Shown: piece after piece, positions 26,408-35,372 of the stretch
Layout: every line of letters starts with the position of its first letter
How positions within the stretch are numbered: position 1 is the first letter of the stretch
From: Leyella lascolaii
Lineage (GTDB): Bacteria > Bacteroidota > Bacteroidia > Bacteroidales > Bacteroidaceae
Assembly: GCF_900079775.1 (NCBI RefSeq)
Contig: NZ_LT556050.1
Span: 2,534 to 66,533, forward strand
Reading direction: 5' to 3'
Length of the DNA: 64,000 nt
The notes under the pieces: generated by a model
What the model was told of the DNA's origin: nothing
Seen by the model: the letters and a program-made list of their open reading frames with translations, nothing else
Database searches by the model: none
Position numbers and translations under genes: made by a program

Positions 26408-26540
26408 ACAAAAGCTGCTGTTTTCACTGTCATATGCACCAATAATACAGATAGCTGGTATAATTAATATAAAAACCGTCATATGATATTCATTTACTAA
26501 AAACAAAAGTTAAAACCGTTTGTTTACTAAAAATTTAATA

Positions 26541-26580
26541 ACAGAATGTTTGTTCTGTATATTTTTAATCTATATCTTTG
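26541..26580 (+). promoter_or_regulatory. blaI operon promoter with overlapping palindromic operator
   Basis: TTTG (26549-26552), 20 bases, then TATCTTTG (26573-26580) form a complete Bacteroidetes promoter. A perfect palindrome, ACAGAA-6-TTCTGT (26541-26558), overlaps the -33 box. Two copies of TTTACTAAAAA lie just upstream near 26492 and 26522. BlaI-family repressors bind dyads near their own promoters, so this is the probable autoregulatory operator. Confidence 0.75.
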
Positions 26581-26610
26581 CAAAAACATGAAACCAGAAC
26601 AACTCTATTT

Positions 26611-26988
26611 ATGGACAAAAACAGAAAAATGACACAGCACGAGAAACAGATTATGGGACTGTTATGGAGCATGGAGAAACAAAAAGCCACCATAAACGAA
26701 CTGCTATCTGTATTTCCCGATCCTAAGCCAGCCTACACCACGTTGGCTACTTTTCTGAGAATCATGACGCAAAAAGGTTTCGTCAAATACGAAAAAAACA
26801 AAGGTATGAAGAACTTTGTTTTCTATCCTTCCATAAGCAAAAGCGAATACTTGAAACTGGAAACGAACGAAATGAAGAACACCTTTTTCGGAGGCTCATT
26901 CAAATCGTTAGTGTCCTTCTTTGTGAAAAACGAGAATCTGAATGACGATGAGCTCCAAGAACTCATCCGACTGATAAACAGCAAATAG
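26611..26988 (+). CDS. BlaI/MecI/CopY-family transcriptional repressor
   Basis: This winged-helix repressor is expected to be cleaved or released when the partner membrane protease senses a signal. The 125-residue protein (start MDKNRKMTQHEKQ; an upstream TTG is less likely) has the family motif MTQHEKQIMGLLWSMEKQ. The recognition region is PKPAYTTLATFLRIMTQKGF, followed by VKYEKNKGMKNFVFYP. The C-terminal dimer region contains SLVSFFVKNENLNDDELQEL. It leads the operon containing the M56 gene and two small secreted proteins, with a palindromic operator in its promoter. In Bacteroidetes such pairs are common and are often unrelated to beta-lactam resistance. Confidence 0.9.
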   Translation: MDKNRKMTQHEKQIMGLLWSMEKQKATINELLSVFPDPKPAYTTLATFLRIMTQKGFVKYEKNKGMKNFVFYPSISKSEYLKLETNEMKNTFFGGSFKSLVSFFVKNENLNDDELQELIRLINSK

Positions 26989-27044
26989 AAAAGACAGCCT
27001 GTAACCTCAGCTAAAAAATAAACCATAACTAAATATTCAAGCCT

Positions 27045-27263
27045 ATGGTATCTCTCATTATATATTCGATAAAGTCAGCTTTATGCCTGACCGTACTGTA
27101 CCTGCCGTTTTCCCTATTCCTTAGAAATGAGAAAAGACACCGCCTGAACCGTATTGTACTGCTGTCGATACTTGCCGTATCGTTCATCATTCCGTCAATA
27201 CACATAGAATGGAATAACGCTTCCGTGATGAGCATAAGCACCAACAGCGCAAGAATAGGATAA
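27045..27263 (+). pseudogene. N-terminal fragment of M56 (BlaR1-like) membrane protease
   Basis: This 72-residue frame encodes the first two transmembrane helices of a BlaR1-like protein (SLIIYSIKSALCLTVLYLPF and NRIVLLSILAVSFIIP), separated by the typical RNEKRHRLNR loop. It ends at TAA (27261). The same frame continues through a further stop (TAG at 27297) and then re-opens at 27306 with the third helix and protease domain. It is therefore not a free-standing gene by design but the first part of a gene split by two in-frame stops. Whether both parts are made separately and assemble, or the gene is dead, cannot be told from sequence alone. Confidence 0.75.
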
Positions 27264-27305
27264 ATGACAACGGACTATCTCGACAATGCGCTGTCATAGA
27301 CTCCG

Positions 27306-29759
27306 ATGGTTCAGAATGGTCAGGAAAGCACCGGTAAAATCCAATCTGGCATAAACGAGAATGTCATAATGGCATACACGGGAAATACAGAAAGTGACAT
27401 CACCTCTCCACAAGAACAGAATGAAGGCAAAAGCATGTTGCCTCTGATTCTGGTCATGGTATATATAATAGGTACAATATCTGTCTTTTTATTACGCACA
27501 ATACAGATAATATCACTGCACCTATACATACACCGTGACTGCATATGGAAACGCAGGATTGATGACAACGCGACAATATACTGCCACAAAGGCGACATAC
27601 AGCCGTTCAGTTGGATGAGAAGCATCGTCATAGGCGAAAAAGACGCCAGCGAACCGTCATATAACGCAGTGGTAGCACACGAACGCGCACACGTGGCATG
27701 CCATCATTCTGCGGACATTATTGTAATGGCAATTGCAGAGACATTGCAGTGGTTCAACCCAGTTCTTTGGATGTTGCGTCACGACCTGTGCGCCATTCAC
27801 GAATATGAGGCAGACGAGCACGTGTTAAGACAGGGCACACAAATGAAGGAATATCAGCTGCTTCTTGTTTCACGTCTTGCGAAACCACATTTCCTTACCG
27901 TCGCAAACGGATTCTCACACACGTCACTCAAATCCAGAATAATAATGATGCTGAAAGACAAATCCAGACGATGGACCATATGCAAATACCTTTACATCAT
28001 ACCGGCAAGTACCTTTGCACTGATAGCCTTTGCCAGTCCTAAAATAGAGGCGATAGCAACCGAAATGGAAGAAAGCAGAAAGGAGATTGTCGAAAGAATA
28101 AAAGAGAGCATAAAAATTCCGATTCTTGAGACAGACGACCAAGCAGACAAGGATACAGAAGATTTGGATCTTGACAATCTGAAAAGCGTAAAAGCAATAA
28201 GCACTGCATCAAATCAGGATTTGACAATGGCAGGAAAAGGGCAAAAGATGTCGCTACGAAACGGATATACAGTGGCGTTCACCAACATGCACAGTGACGA
28301 ATCAACCGACTACCGCCTGAGCGTTGTCGACGGAAACGGGAATATTACCGACAGCAAAATAATAGGTCAAGACAGCCCTAAAGCTGTGTTCGCGATAGAG
28401 AGCAGGGTGTGCAATGCCCCGGACACACTGCTTACATTCGACATTTCAGAAGCGCGCGATGTGGACAACTGGAGCCTCAACAGGCATTATAAAGTATGGA
28501 CAAACTCCTGGCTCATAAAAGTGAACGAATGCCACATTGACAGAAACGGCAAGATACATATCGGACGGACATACATGACATCAGTAGGTGTAAACAATCC
28601 GTCAGATGATGAAAACAAACAGAAAACATACCCAAGAGGTCTTTTGAAGCATGCCGACTTATACAAGACAACATCCTCAGACAAGAGTTCAGGCGATTAT
28701 ACAGACACAAAACGTGGTATGGCAAACCAATTGTCACAAAAGCTGAGAAACGAAAAGGTATACACACATGCCGACAAAGCGCCTGTATACAACGGTTCAA
28801 AGCGTGACATTCAGGAGAGTATCGGCAATATACTACGGGCTGACAACCGTGTCAAGGTGCGGTTCATCGTCAGGAGCGACGGCACCGTGACTGATGTTCA
28901 TTGTATCGGAACTCTCACAGCGGAGCAAAACAAACGTGTGGAAGACATATTCTACACAATGCCCAAATGGCGTCCGGCTAAAATCGACGGCAAACCAGTG
29001 AGCATGGCGATGACAATGCCGTTAGACTGGATGAGCGACAAACAGCATGTCACCGACCCGACACGCTTTCTGTACAATCTTTATTCATCATGCATATATG
29101 CGCTCACACCGCACGGCGAGAGAATTGAGAGCAATATAAGAAACGCATACTTCACTGACGATATGCTTTCACGCATGGGAAACGATATTGAGAAAACACT
29201 GCTTGACAACAGCGAAACAGACTCTTGGGCAGAGCGCACACTGAACGTGCAGCCGCTCGAAATGAACTGGTACATGGTGGAATATGGCAAGGCTCTCTTC
29301 ACCAAGAAAGCCGAATACAAGCATGTGGCTGTACATCTTGCAATAAACAACGGACGTTACGTGATTGACAACATACTCACTTCACCGCTGAAAGATAACA
29401 ACATCAGAAAATACATAAGTTCGCTCATTTTCGACCGCGACGACATGAAGCCTCATGAACTGCCGTCCTTCAAGACACTGCCGGACAGCACAACAAACAC
29501 CTTCATGCGCAACGTGGAGGGGCTTGGCGACCGTATGGCGGAGATAACATTCATGGTCTATTCCGACGGAAGCATAGGTAAAGTGAACATCATCGACATA
29601 AAAGCCAAAGACGAAGAGCCTATAGAAGACATCGTGAAGCAAAGGATGAAAGACAAACTGGAATCCATAAAATGGAAACCGGGCACTGCTTACGGGGTGG
29701 CTACAAACACCCGAATGAGCATGATTGCCACGAACACAGGAGGTTACCTGATTAGGTGA
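27306..29759 (+). CDS. M56 family (BlaR1-like) membrane metallopeptidase with two TonB-C-like domains
   Basis: This is the sensor/protease partner of the BlaI repressor, with 817 residues from the ATG at 27306. It has a helix near residues 42-66 (LPLILVMVYIIGTISVFLL), the zinc site HERAHVACHH near residues 127-136, the third-ligand region HEYEADEHVL, and a last helix (LYIIPASTFALIAFA) near residue 230. The long periplasmic part contains a TonB-C-like domain around residues 495-580 (IRSDG-type strand, FIVRSDGTVTDVHCIG, MPKWRPAKIDGKPV) and another at the C-terminus (FMVYSDGSIGKVNI, IKWKPGTAYG). The first two helices are cut off by stops upstream. The stop overlaps a GTG preceding the next gene. 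Confidence 0.82.
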   Translation: MVQNGQESTGKIQSGINENVIMAYTGNTESDITSPQEQNEGKSMLPLILVMVYIIGTISVFLLRTIQIISLHLYIHRDCIWKRRIDDNATIYCHKGDIQPFSWMRSIVIGEKDASEPSYNAVVAHERAHVACHHSADIIVMAIAETLQWFNPVLWMLRHDLCAIHEYEADEHVLRQGTQMKEYQLLLVSRLAKPHFLTVANGFSHTSLKSRIIMMLKDKSRRWTICKYLYIIPASTFALIAFASPKIEAIATEMEESRKEIVERIKESIKIPILETDDQADKDTEDLDLDNLKSVKAISTASNQDLTMAGKGQKMSLRNGYTVAFTNMHSDESTDYRLSVVDGNGNITDSKIIGQDSPKAVFAIESRVCNAPDTLLTFDISEARDVDNWSLNRHYKVWTNSWLIKVNECHIDRNGKIHIGRTYMTSVGVNNPSDDENKQKTYPRGLLKHADLYKTTSSDKSSGDYTDTKRGMANQLSQKLRNEKVYTHADKAPVYNGSKRDIQESIGNILRADNRVKVRFIVRSDGTVTDVHCIGTLTAEQNKRVEDIFYTMPKWRPAKIDGKPVSMAMTMPLDWMSDKQHVTDPTRFLYNLYSSCIYALTPHGERIESNIRNAYFTDDMLSRMGNDIEKTLLDNSETDSWAERTLNVQPLEMNWYMVEYGKALFTKKAEYKHVAVHLAINNGRYVIDNILTSPLKDNNIRKYISSLIFDRDDMKPHELPSFKTLPDSTTNTFMRNVEGLGDRMAEITFMVYSDGSIGKVNIIDIKAKDEEPIEDIVKQRMKDKLESIKWKPGTAYGVATNTRMSMIATNTGGYLIR

Positions 29760-29809
29760 CCATACAACAAGAACATAAAGACAGACAATATCATAAAACC
29801 AACAAGATT

Positions 29810-30745
29810 ATGAACACAAAAAGAGTTGCAGCAACCGTCATAGCACTGGCATTAACAGCCGGCTGCGCCATTGCCCAAAAAGCAGACAAAGACTGTCAAC
29901 GAAAGACACAAATGGAACAGATAGAGAAAAACGCCGTCGGGATGTGGCAGCGTGTAACCAAGCATAACGGCCACACCTACTACATACCTGAGTTCAAGGT
30001 CTACACCAAAGACCACGAGTGGTACAGTTTCCGCACCAACATGGAGAAGCCGGGGAAGTTTGCCGGCGGAAGATGGGAGGTAGTATCGCCGGACAGCATT
30101 GTGGAGCACAACGATTACTCCATAGATCCTGCCTACGACGGGAACGTTGACGTGTATCTGAAGATAAACACTTTCAAGCCTGACTTCCACGGAATCTCAT
30201 TCGTACCACGCGGATACAACGAGGTTGTTTTCATGGACTACGAGAAGGTGGAAGAGAAATCCTCCGGTTCGAGAGGATTGCTTTTGGGACGCGACAACAT
30301 CCATTTCGACAATATGGACAACTATCCGCTCGTCAGCAATTCAATAAGATTCTTCAAAAAACACGACAACATGTCGGAGCAGGTGGCTCTGAACCAGATG
30401 CCGGCAAAGACAAAGGAGACTCTCCAGAGCATTGCCTCACGCCTTTACATAAAAAAGGACTGCAATATGATATTGCACATTGCACTGACCGAAGAAGGCG
30501 GGCTGGCTGAATGCATTCCGGAAACATTGTTCCTGGGAGACCGTTCATGCATCATCCGCATATATCATGCGCCGGAGGACGCTGACGCCGCAGAGGCTCT
30601 CTACACGCAGGTAAACACTCTGCCTCAGCAGCAAATATCCTCCGACGACACATATTACACAGTCGACATACCCGTCAAAGCGACACAAGCCAACACCACA
30701 AATCCTGACAGCAGACTCGACATGGAGAAAGGCATATCGCTCTGA
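29810..30745 (+). CDS. secreted protein of unknown function in the BlaI/M56 operon (DUF4488-like N-terminus)
   Basis: The 311-residue protein starts with a signal peptide (VAATVIALALTAGCAIA). An upstream GTG overlapping the previous stop is possible but would give a poor leader. The first half (KNAVGMWQRVTKHN, EVVSPDSIVEHNDYS) resembles the lipocalin-like DUF4488 type found in Bacteroidetes; this is a tentative match. The second half (residues about 205-290) is alpha/beta and contains MILHIALTEEGGLAECIPE, reminiscent of a degenerate TonB-C fold as in its neighbours. Its place in the operon suggests it acts in the periplasm on the same signal as the M56 protein. Function unknown. Confidence 0.72.
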   Translation: MNTKRVAATVIALALTAGCAIAQKADKDCQRKTQMEQIEKNAVGMWQRVTKHNGHTYYIPEFKVYTKDHEWYSFRTNMEKPGKFAGGRWEVVSPDSIVEHNDYSIDPAYDGNVDVYLKINTFKPDFHGISFVPRGYNEVVFMDYEKVEEKSSGSRGLLLGRDNIHFDNMDNYPLVSNSIRFFKKHDNMSEQVALNQMPAKTKETLQSIASRLYIKKDCNMILHIALTEEGGLAECIPETLFLGDRSCIIRIYHAPEDADAAEALYTQVNTLPQQQISSDDTYYTVDIPVKATQANTTNPDSRLDMEKGISL

Positions 30746-30787
30746 CATCAAACGACTCTGAAAGGAAACACCCGTAAAAAAGTGATT

Positions 30788-31615
30788 ATGAATATGAGAA
30801 ACACAATAATTGCATTGGTTATTATGGCAGGATGGAGCGTCACAGCCCGTCCTGCCGGAACTCCAACTAAGGAAAACGCAACGTCCGGATATACAGCAGC
30901 AACCTCTGAAGACTCGGATGTCACCGAAGCAAAAGCCCGTATCTACGAATTCTACGAACGCTATATCGCAACATTCATTGATTCTGACGAGAAACCGGAA
31001 GACATCAGGAAAGAATTCATGACACGCAAGTGCATCAAACAAACAGCCAAAGCCACAAGACTGTCAATGACGGATGAGATAATCAGAGCGCAGGACAGCG
31101 GTGAGGATGCGCTCAAAAGTCTTGAGGTGAAACACGTCGGAGGCAACCGCTACATCGTGTACTACACATTCAATCCGGGACTTGAATATGAGTCATCCAC
31201 GTCCATTCCGCTGGAAACAACCACTGTTGACGGGACGACATACATCAGTTACATAAAACCGTCATGGGACCATAGCATTAAAGAGAAAGACGTACTTATG
31301 AATGCGGAGGTCTTGCCTGAATATCCCGGAGGGTTCGACGCACTGAACGAATTCATCACACAAAACCTGAGATATCCCCTATATGCATTGCGACACAACA
31401 TTGAGGGGCGTGTTATTGTGAGTTTTGTAGTTAAGTCAGACGGCTCTGTGTGCAATCCTCTTGTGGTAGAGCCAGCTCATGAATGTCTCAACTCTGAGGC
31501 AGAGCGCATAATAGATATTCTACCCGACTTCACTCCCGCGACAAATAAAGGAAAACCTGTGAACATCAAACTCAGCATCCCTATCAACTTCAGGATGTCG
31601 CCACAGAATCATTAA
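30788..31615 (+). CDS. secreted protein with DUF3828-like and TonB-C domains
   Basis: The 275-residue protein has a short signal peptide (NTIIALVIMAGWSVTA). ATGs at 30788 and 30794 are both possible starts. Residues about 45-155 resemble DUF3828 (IYEFYERYIATF, FMTRKCIKQTAK, IIRAQDSGEDALKSLEVKHV). The C-terminal 85 residues form a TonB-C domain (EYPGGFDALNEFITQNLRYP, GRVIVSFVVKSDGSVCN, LPDFTPATNKGKPV). Such TonB-C modules without a membrane anchor often accompany M56 proteases in Bacteroidetes. It is the last gene of the operon. Confidence 0.8.
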   Translation: MNMRNTIIALVIMAGWSVTARPAGTPTKENATSGYTAATSEDSDVTEAKARIYEFYERYIATFIDSDEKPEDIRKEFMTRKCIKQTAKATRLSMTDEIIRAQDSGEDALKSLEVKHVGGNRYIVYYTFNPGLEYESSTSIPLETTTVDGTTYISYIKPSWDHSIKEKDVLMNAEVLPEYPGGFDALNEFITQNLRYPLYALRHNIEGRVIVSFVVKSDGSVCNPLVVEPAHECLNSEAERIIDILPDFTPATNKGKPVNIKLSIPINFRMSPQNH

Positions 31616-31824
31616 CAGACCGCTGTCATCACACCATTATCAACCGTAATACCGCATAGACACGTGCTGATGACATGCGGATATGCTCATATGTACCGAT
31701 ACAAACACCGGTACAGACACACACACTGTTCTTAGTGACATTGCTGAAGGCAACACGCTGTCATGTCATGAGATTTCCTACGGCAATGTAATCATGGAAG
31801 ATTGAGGATCGTACAAATATGCAA

Positions 31825-31870
31825 GACGGACCGGAATCACGCTTTTCGCGTAATGTCGGTCCGTCCTTTT
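31825..31870 (+). terminator. terminator between convergent operon and ferritin gene
   Basis: GACGGACCG and CGGTCCGTC form a 9-bp stem with a partly paired interior (ACGC/GCGT), followed by CTTTT on the plus strand. It lies 209 bases after the preceding plus-strand gene and 14 bases after the stop of ferritin read from the other side, so it may work in both directions. The rest of 31616-31824 shows nothing recognisable. Confidence 0.65.
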
Positions 31871-31884
31871 AACACGAATATATC

Positions 31885-32403
31885 TTATTTGCCAGCCAGC
31901 GGCGCAGCCTGTGTATAAGAACGCGCGCCGAGTTCCTTGTCAAGCATATAGAGTCCGTAACCGTTGTCCTTTATCATCTTCAGGTTGTCGATGATGGTCT
32001 GTGCGGTCTCTTCCTCCTCCACCTGCTCGTCTATGAACCATTTGAGCATGCTCTGGGTGGCGTAATCATTCTCTGCCGTTGTCAGTGCGAAAAGCTTGTT
32101 GATAAGCCCTGTCACACTACGCTCGTGTGCGAGTGTGCTCTCAAAAACGTCGAGAATGGAGTCCCATGTCGTCGGCACCGCCTTTATCGGAGTAAGGGTC
32201 ACATTGCCGCCGCGCGATATGATGTAGTTGAAAAACACCTTGGCATGGTCCTGTTCCTCCTGAAACTGCACCTCAAACCACTTGCCCATGCCGGGATTAC
32301 CCTTTGCATGACAATATGCAGCCATTGACATATAAAGATAAGCAGACCACAGTTCTGCGTTTATCTGGGCATTGATAGCCTCTTCTATTTTCTTACTTAG
32401 CAT
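31885..32403 (-). CDS. ftnA: ferritin (non-haem)
   Basis: Ferritin stores iron as a 24-subunit shell and oxidises ferrous iron at a dinuclear centre. The 172-residue protein starts MLSKKIEEAINAQINAELWS. Iron ligands are visible in NAELWSAYLYMSMAAYC, QFQEEQDHAKVFFNYI and VEEEETAQTIIDNL. The four-helix bundle length is standard. It is a single gene; no clear TAnnTTTG box is visible directly before it. Confidence 0.95.
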   Translation of the reverse strand: MLSKKIEEAINAQINAELWSAYLYMSMAAYCHAKGNPGMGKWFEVQFQEEQDHAKVFFNYIISRGGNVTLTPIKAVPTTWDSILDVFESTLAHERSVTGLINKLFALTTAENDYATQSMLKWFIDEQVEEEETAQTIIDNLKMIKDNGYGLYMLDKELGARSYTQAAPLAGK

Positions 32404-32453
32404 AATCTTTTATTTTTAAAGTTTGACATTATCTGTTCAATCACCGTTTACGG

Positions 32454-33476
32454 TCAGCCAATCACCACTGTTGTCCAGCCGTGCCTGTCCTCCTCCGTGC
32501 CATACTGTATGCCGCGCAGATGCTCGTACAGTTTTCTGGATATGGGTCCGGGCTGTCCGTCCTTGCTGAATACGTATCTCTTGCCTGTGTCAAGATCGTC
32601 GATATAGGAGATAGGACTGATGACCGCCGCCGTGCCGCACGCTCCGGCTTCCTCGAATGTCTCGAGCTCCTCCTCCGGTATCTGACGCTGCTCCACGGTC
32701 ATGCCGTAGTCGCGTGCAAGCTGCATCAGACTCTTGTTGGTGATGCTCGGAAGTATCGATGTCGACTTAGGCGTGACATACGTGTTGTTCTTTATACCGA
32801 AGAAGTTTGCCGCGCCACACTCGTCCATGTACTTCTTCTCCTTGGCGTCAAGATAGAACTCGCAGGCATAGCCCTTCTCGTGTGCGATGGCATTTGCCTT
32901 CAGCGACGCCGCATAGTTGCCTCCCACCTTGTATACACCGGTGCCGAGCGGAGCCGAGCGGTCGTAATCGCGTATTATGACATAAGGATTGGTGGAGAAT
33001 CCTCCCTTGAAGTAAGGGCCCACAGGAGTAACGAATATAAGGAACATGTATTCCGTTGCGGGATGCACGCCCACCTGCGCCGTGGTGCCGATGAGCAGCG
33101 GACGGATGTAGAGAGACGCCCCGCTCTCGTAGGTCGGGATGTACTCCTGATTGAGACGCACCACCTTCTTCACCATCTCGCAGAACAGTTCTGTCGGCAC
33201 TTCCGGCATCATTATTCCGCGGCAGGTGCTCTGCAGGCGTGCGGCGTTCTCGTCCATGCGGAACACCCTCACTTTCCCGTCCGGACAGCGGAAAGCCTTC
33301 AGTCCCTCGAAAGCCTCCTGTCCGTAGTGGAGGCAGGTGGCTGCCATATGCAGTTTCAGATATTCGTCTGAGCACACTTCTATCTCTCCCCACTTGCCGT
33401 TGTTGTAGCAACAACGCACGTTATAGTCGGTCGGAACATATCCGAACGACAAACCTGACCAGTCTATATCTTTCAT
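32454..33476 (-). CDS. ilvE: branched-chain amino acid aminotransferase
   Basis: IlvE is a fold-class IV PLP enzyme that transfers amino groups between branched-chain amino acids and 2-oxoglutarate. The start at 33476 gives MKDIDWSGLSFGYVPTDYNV, as in other Bacteroidales; a Met two codons upstream (33482) is also possible. The PLP lysine lies in GTGVYKVGGNYAASLKANA (about residue 183). Other family blocks are CLHYGQEAFEGLKAF, LYIRPLLIGT, DECGAANFFGIKN and EEAGACGTAAVISPI. The length is 340 residues. It is a single gene with its own promoter at 33523-33554. Confidence 0.95.
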   Translation of the reverse strand: MKDIDWSGLSFGYVPTDYNVRCCYNNGKWGEIEVCSDEYLKLHMAATCLHYGQEAFEGLKAFRCPDGKVRVFRMDENAARLQSTCRGIMMPEVPTELFCEMVKKVVRLNQEYIPTYESGASLYIRPLLIGTTAQVGVHPATEYMFLIFVTPVGPYFKGGFSTNPYVIIRDYDRSAPLGTGVYKVGGNYAASLKANAIAHEKGYACEFYLDAKEKKYMDECGAANFFGIKNNTYVTPKSTSILPSITNKSLMQLARDYGMTVEQRQIPEEELETFEEAGACGTAAVISPISYIDDLDTGKRYVFSKDGQPGPISRKLYEHLRGIQYGTEEDRHGWTTVVIG

Positions 33477-33522
33477 AACCATGAATTATTTATATATTCC
33501 ATATGATGAAACAACCGAGAGA

Positions 33523-33554
33523 CAAAATTAGCAATAAAAATACATTTCCACAAC
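33523..33554 (-). promoter_or_regulatory. ilvE promoter
   Basis: On the minus strand GTTG is followed after 20 bases by TAATTTTG; an overlapping TTTG sits three bases further upstream. The -7 box lies about 45 bases before ilvE. Confidence 0.6.
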
Positions 33555-33609
33555 AAATTGTCACAGAAAATACCCCAAAGTTATAAAATCGTGTCCGCAA
33601 GCACCGTAT

Positions 33610-33807
33610 TCACTGATTGTCTGTCAGTATTTTCCTTATCTCCTCATCCGTACGGGTGAGCTTGTCACGGCACATCTTTATGAGTTTCTGTGCGGTCTTC
33701 ACCTTCTCGCAGAGCGAGTCGATGTCAAGATTGCCGTTCTCCATGTCCGCGACAATATTCTCGAGGCGTGTCATAGCCTCTTCGTATTTCAGCGTTTCCT
33801 TTGCCAT
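33610..33807 (-). CDS. xseB: exodeoxyribonuclease VII small subunit
   Basis: XseB binds the large subunit to form exonuclease VII, which degrades single-stranded DNA to oligonucleotides. The 65-residue protein shows the family pattern YEEAMTRLENIVADMENGNL, with a coiled-coil hairpin (DIDSLCEKVKTAQKLIKMCR). It starts six bases after the xseA stop and is co-transcribed with it. Confidence 0.95.
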   Translation of the reverse strand: MAKETLKYEEAMTRLENIVADMENGNLDIDSLCEKVKTAQKLIKMCRDKLTRTDEEIRKILTDNQ

Positions 33808-33813
33808 AAAGTC

Positions 33814-35130
33814 CTATCTTCTTTTTTTTGATATTCGTTCTATCTTAGAAACCACCCTGCCCTTCGCAAGGACCGTCTCAAGACGGTCGCCGTCCGTCAG
33901 CGCGGAAGCGTCGGTCACAGCTTTGCCGTCGTGCAGAGTGATGCTGTATCCGCGCGACAGCATGCGTTGCGGATCCACCGCCTCCGTGCGCTGTCCGAGC
34001 ATCTCCAGACGGTGACGTCCTGCCGTTATGCTCTGCCGCGCGGCTCCGGCAAGCCGCAGGGGCATTGTCCCGAGCCGGGCTCTCTCGTCTGCCGCCGTCT
34101 GCCTCACGGCGACATACAGTCTGTCGCGCAACCGTGTCAGACTCTCAGTCTCACGGTTTCTCACCGTGGCATAGAGCGACGGCAGCACCGTGGACAGATA
34201 TTTTATGCGGCTGTTCTCACGCTCCATCATGTCTGCGGCATATTTTGCGACAAACGCCGCCGCACTGTCCACCTGCGCAGCCACTGCAGCCAGCCTGTCC
34301 ACAAGGAACGCGGCGGCAGCCGTGGGCGTCTTTACGCTTTGGTTTGCCACCATGTCGAGCACGCTCTCGTCCCTGTTGTGGCCTATGCCTACGATTACCG
34401 GCAGAGGGAAGTTTGCCACGTTCTCCGCCAGACTCAGCGTGTCGAAGCCGGACAAATCGCTCGTTGCGCCGCCACCTCTTATTATAACCACCACATCAAA
34501 CTCGTCCGCCCTCGAATATATCTCGTTCAGGGCTGCTATCACACTCCGTTCGGTCGCCTCGCCCTGCATCACCGCAGGGAACAGCCTTACAGTGAAGGCA
34601 AGCCCCTTGCCGTTGTCGTGCAGCTGGTTGCAGAAGTCGTCATATCCGGCTGCATTGTCGCTCGACACTACCGCCACACGCTGCGTGAAGAGTGGCAGCA
34701 CAAGCTCCTTCTGCAGTTCAAGGACGCCCTCCTCCTTCAGACGGGCTATTATCTCGCGACGCCTGCGAGCCATGTCGCCGAGCGTGTATTCCGGATTTAT
34801 GTCTGTGACAATCCATGAGAAGCCGTAAGCCTCGTGAAAGTCGGCATGCACACGCATCATCACCTTCATCCCGGTGTTCAGCTCCCGCCCCGTGACCCGT
34901 CCGAACGCAGCCTTGACAAGAGCCCAGTGTGTGCGCCAGCATTTTGCCGAGGCGCGGGCTACGGGCGTCTTCGTGTCCTCCGCCTTCTGCACAAGCTCCA
35001 TGTAGCAATGCCCGTTCACGACGCGCATCTCCGATATTTCCGCCTCTACCCAATATTCATCGGGCATCACAGAACTGATGACTTCCGCCACCATATTGTT
35101 CAACTCGTATAAGGTAAGAGCATTTATCAT
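33814..35130 (-). CDS. xseA: exodeoxyribonuclease VII large subunit
   Basis: XseA is the catalytic subunit of exonuclease VII. The 438 residues include an N-terminal OB-fold (EAEISEMRVVNGHCYMELVQ) and the catalytic domain with VVIIRGGGATSDLSGFD and PLPVIVGIGHNRDESVLDMV. The helical coiled-coil region follows from about residue 285, and the end is SRGYSITLHDGKAV. The length agrees with Bacteroidetes homologues. It is followed directly by xseB. The 5' side faces a family 1 repeat element (35373-35790). A possible -7 (TAAATTTG on the minus strand, 35215-35222) lacks a clear -33 box. Confidence 0.96.
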   Translation of the reverse strand: MINALTLYELNNMVAEVISSVMPDEYWVEAEISEMRVVNGHCYMELVQKAEDTKTPVARASAKCWRTHWALVKAAFGRVTGRELNTGMKVMMRVHADFHEAYGFSWIVTDINPEYTLGDMARRRREIIARLKEEGVLELQKELVLPLFTQRVAVVSSDNAAGYDDFCNQLHDNGKGLAFTVRLFPAVMQGEATERSVIAALNEIYSRADEFDVVVIIRGGGATSDLSGFDTLSLAENVANFPLPVIVGIGHNRDESVLDMVANQSVKTPTAAAAFLVDRLAAVAAQVDSAAAFVAKYAADMMERENSRIKYLSTVLPSLYATVRNRETESLTRLRDRLYVAVRQTAADERARLGTMPLRLAGAARQSITAGRHRLEMLGQRTEAVDPQRMLSRGYSITLHDGKAVTDASALTDGDRLETVLAKGRVVSKIERISKKRR

Positions 35131-35372
35131 CGGCTATCCTTACTCTAATGTTTGTATGTCTCACTCGTTACAGGCATATGCATCCGTCACGGCATACAGA
35201 CGCCTCATATAATGCAAATTTATAAAATATTCTCAACTATCCGCCATTCCGCGCGGAATTTATATTCCGTCTGTCTGTTTTTTACACGAAAAACCGCCTT
35301 ACGTAACACATCATTCACCGTACAACGCAGTCTCCATGCGGAAATGAAAACATACCGCAGCATCTTTACGGT

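Noticed and set aside
27264..27299. Separate short gene between the two parts of the M56 gene
   Set aside because: Only eleven codons lie between the two stops, in the same frame as the split gene; it is part of the interrupted loop.
26578..31615. Beta-lactam resistance locus
   Set aside because: The BlaI/M56 pair alone does not imply resistance; no beta-lactamase or mecA-like gene is present.
31616..31824. Small RNA gene between the TonB-C protein and ferritin
   Set aside because: Only a terminator at the end of the gap is clear; no promoter or conserved structure supports an RNA gene.
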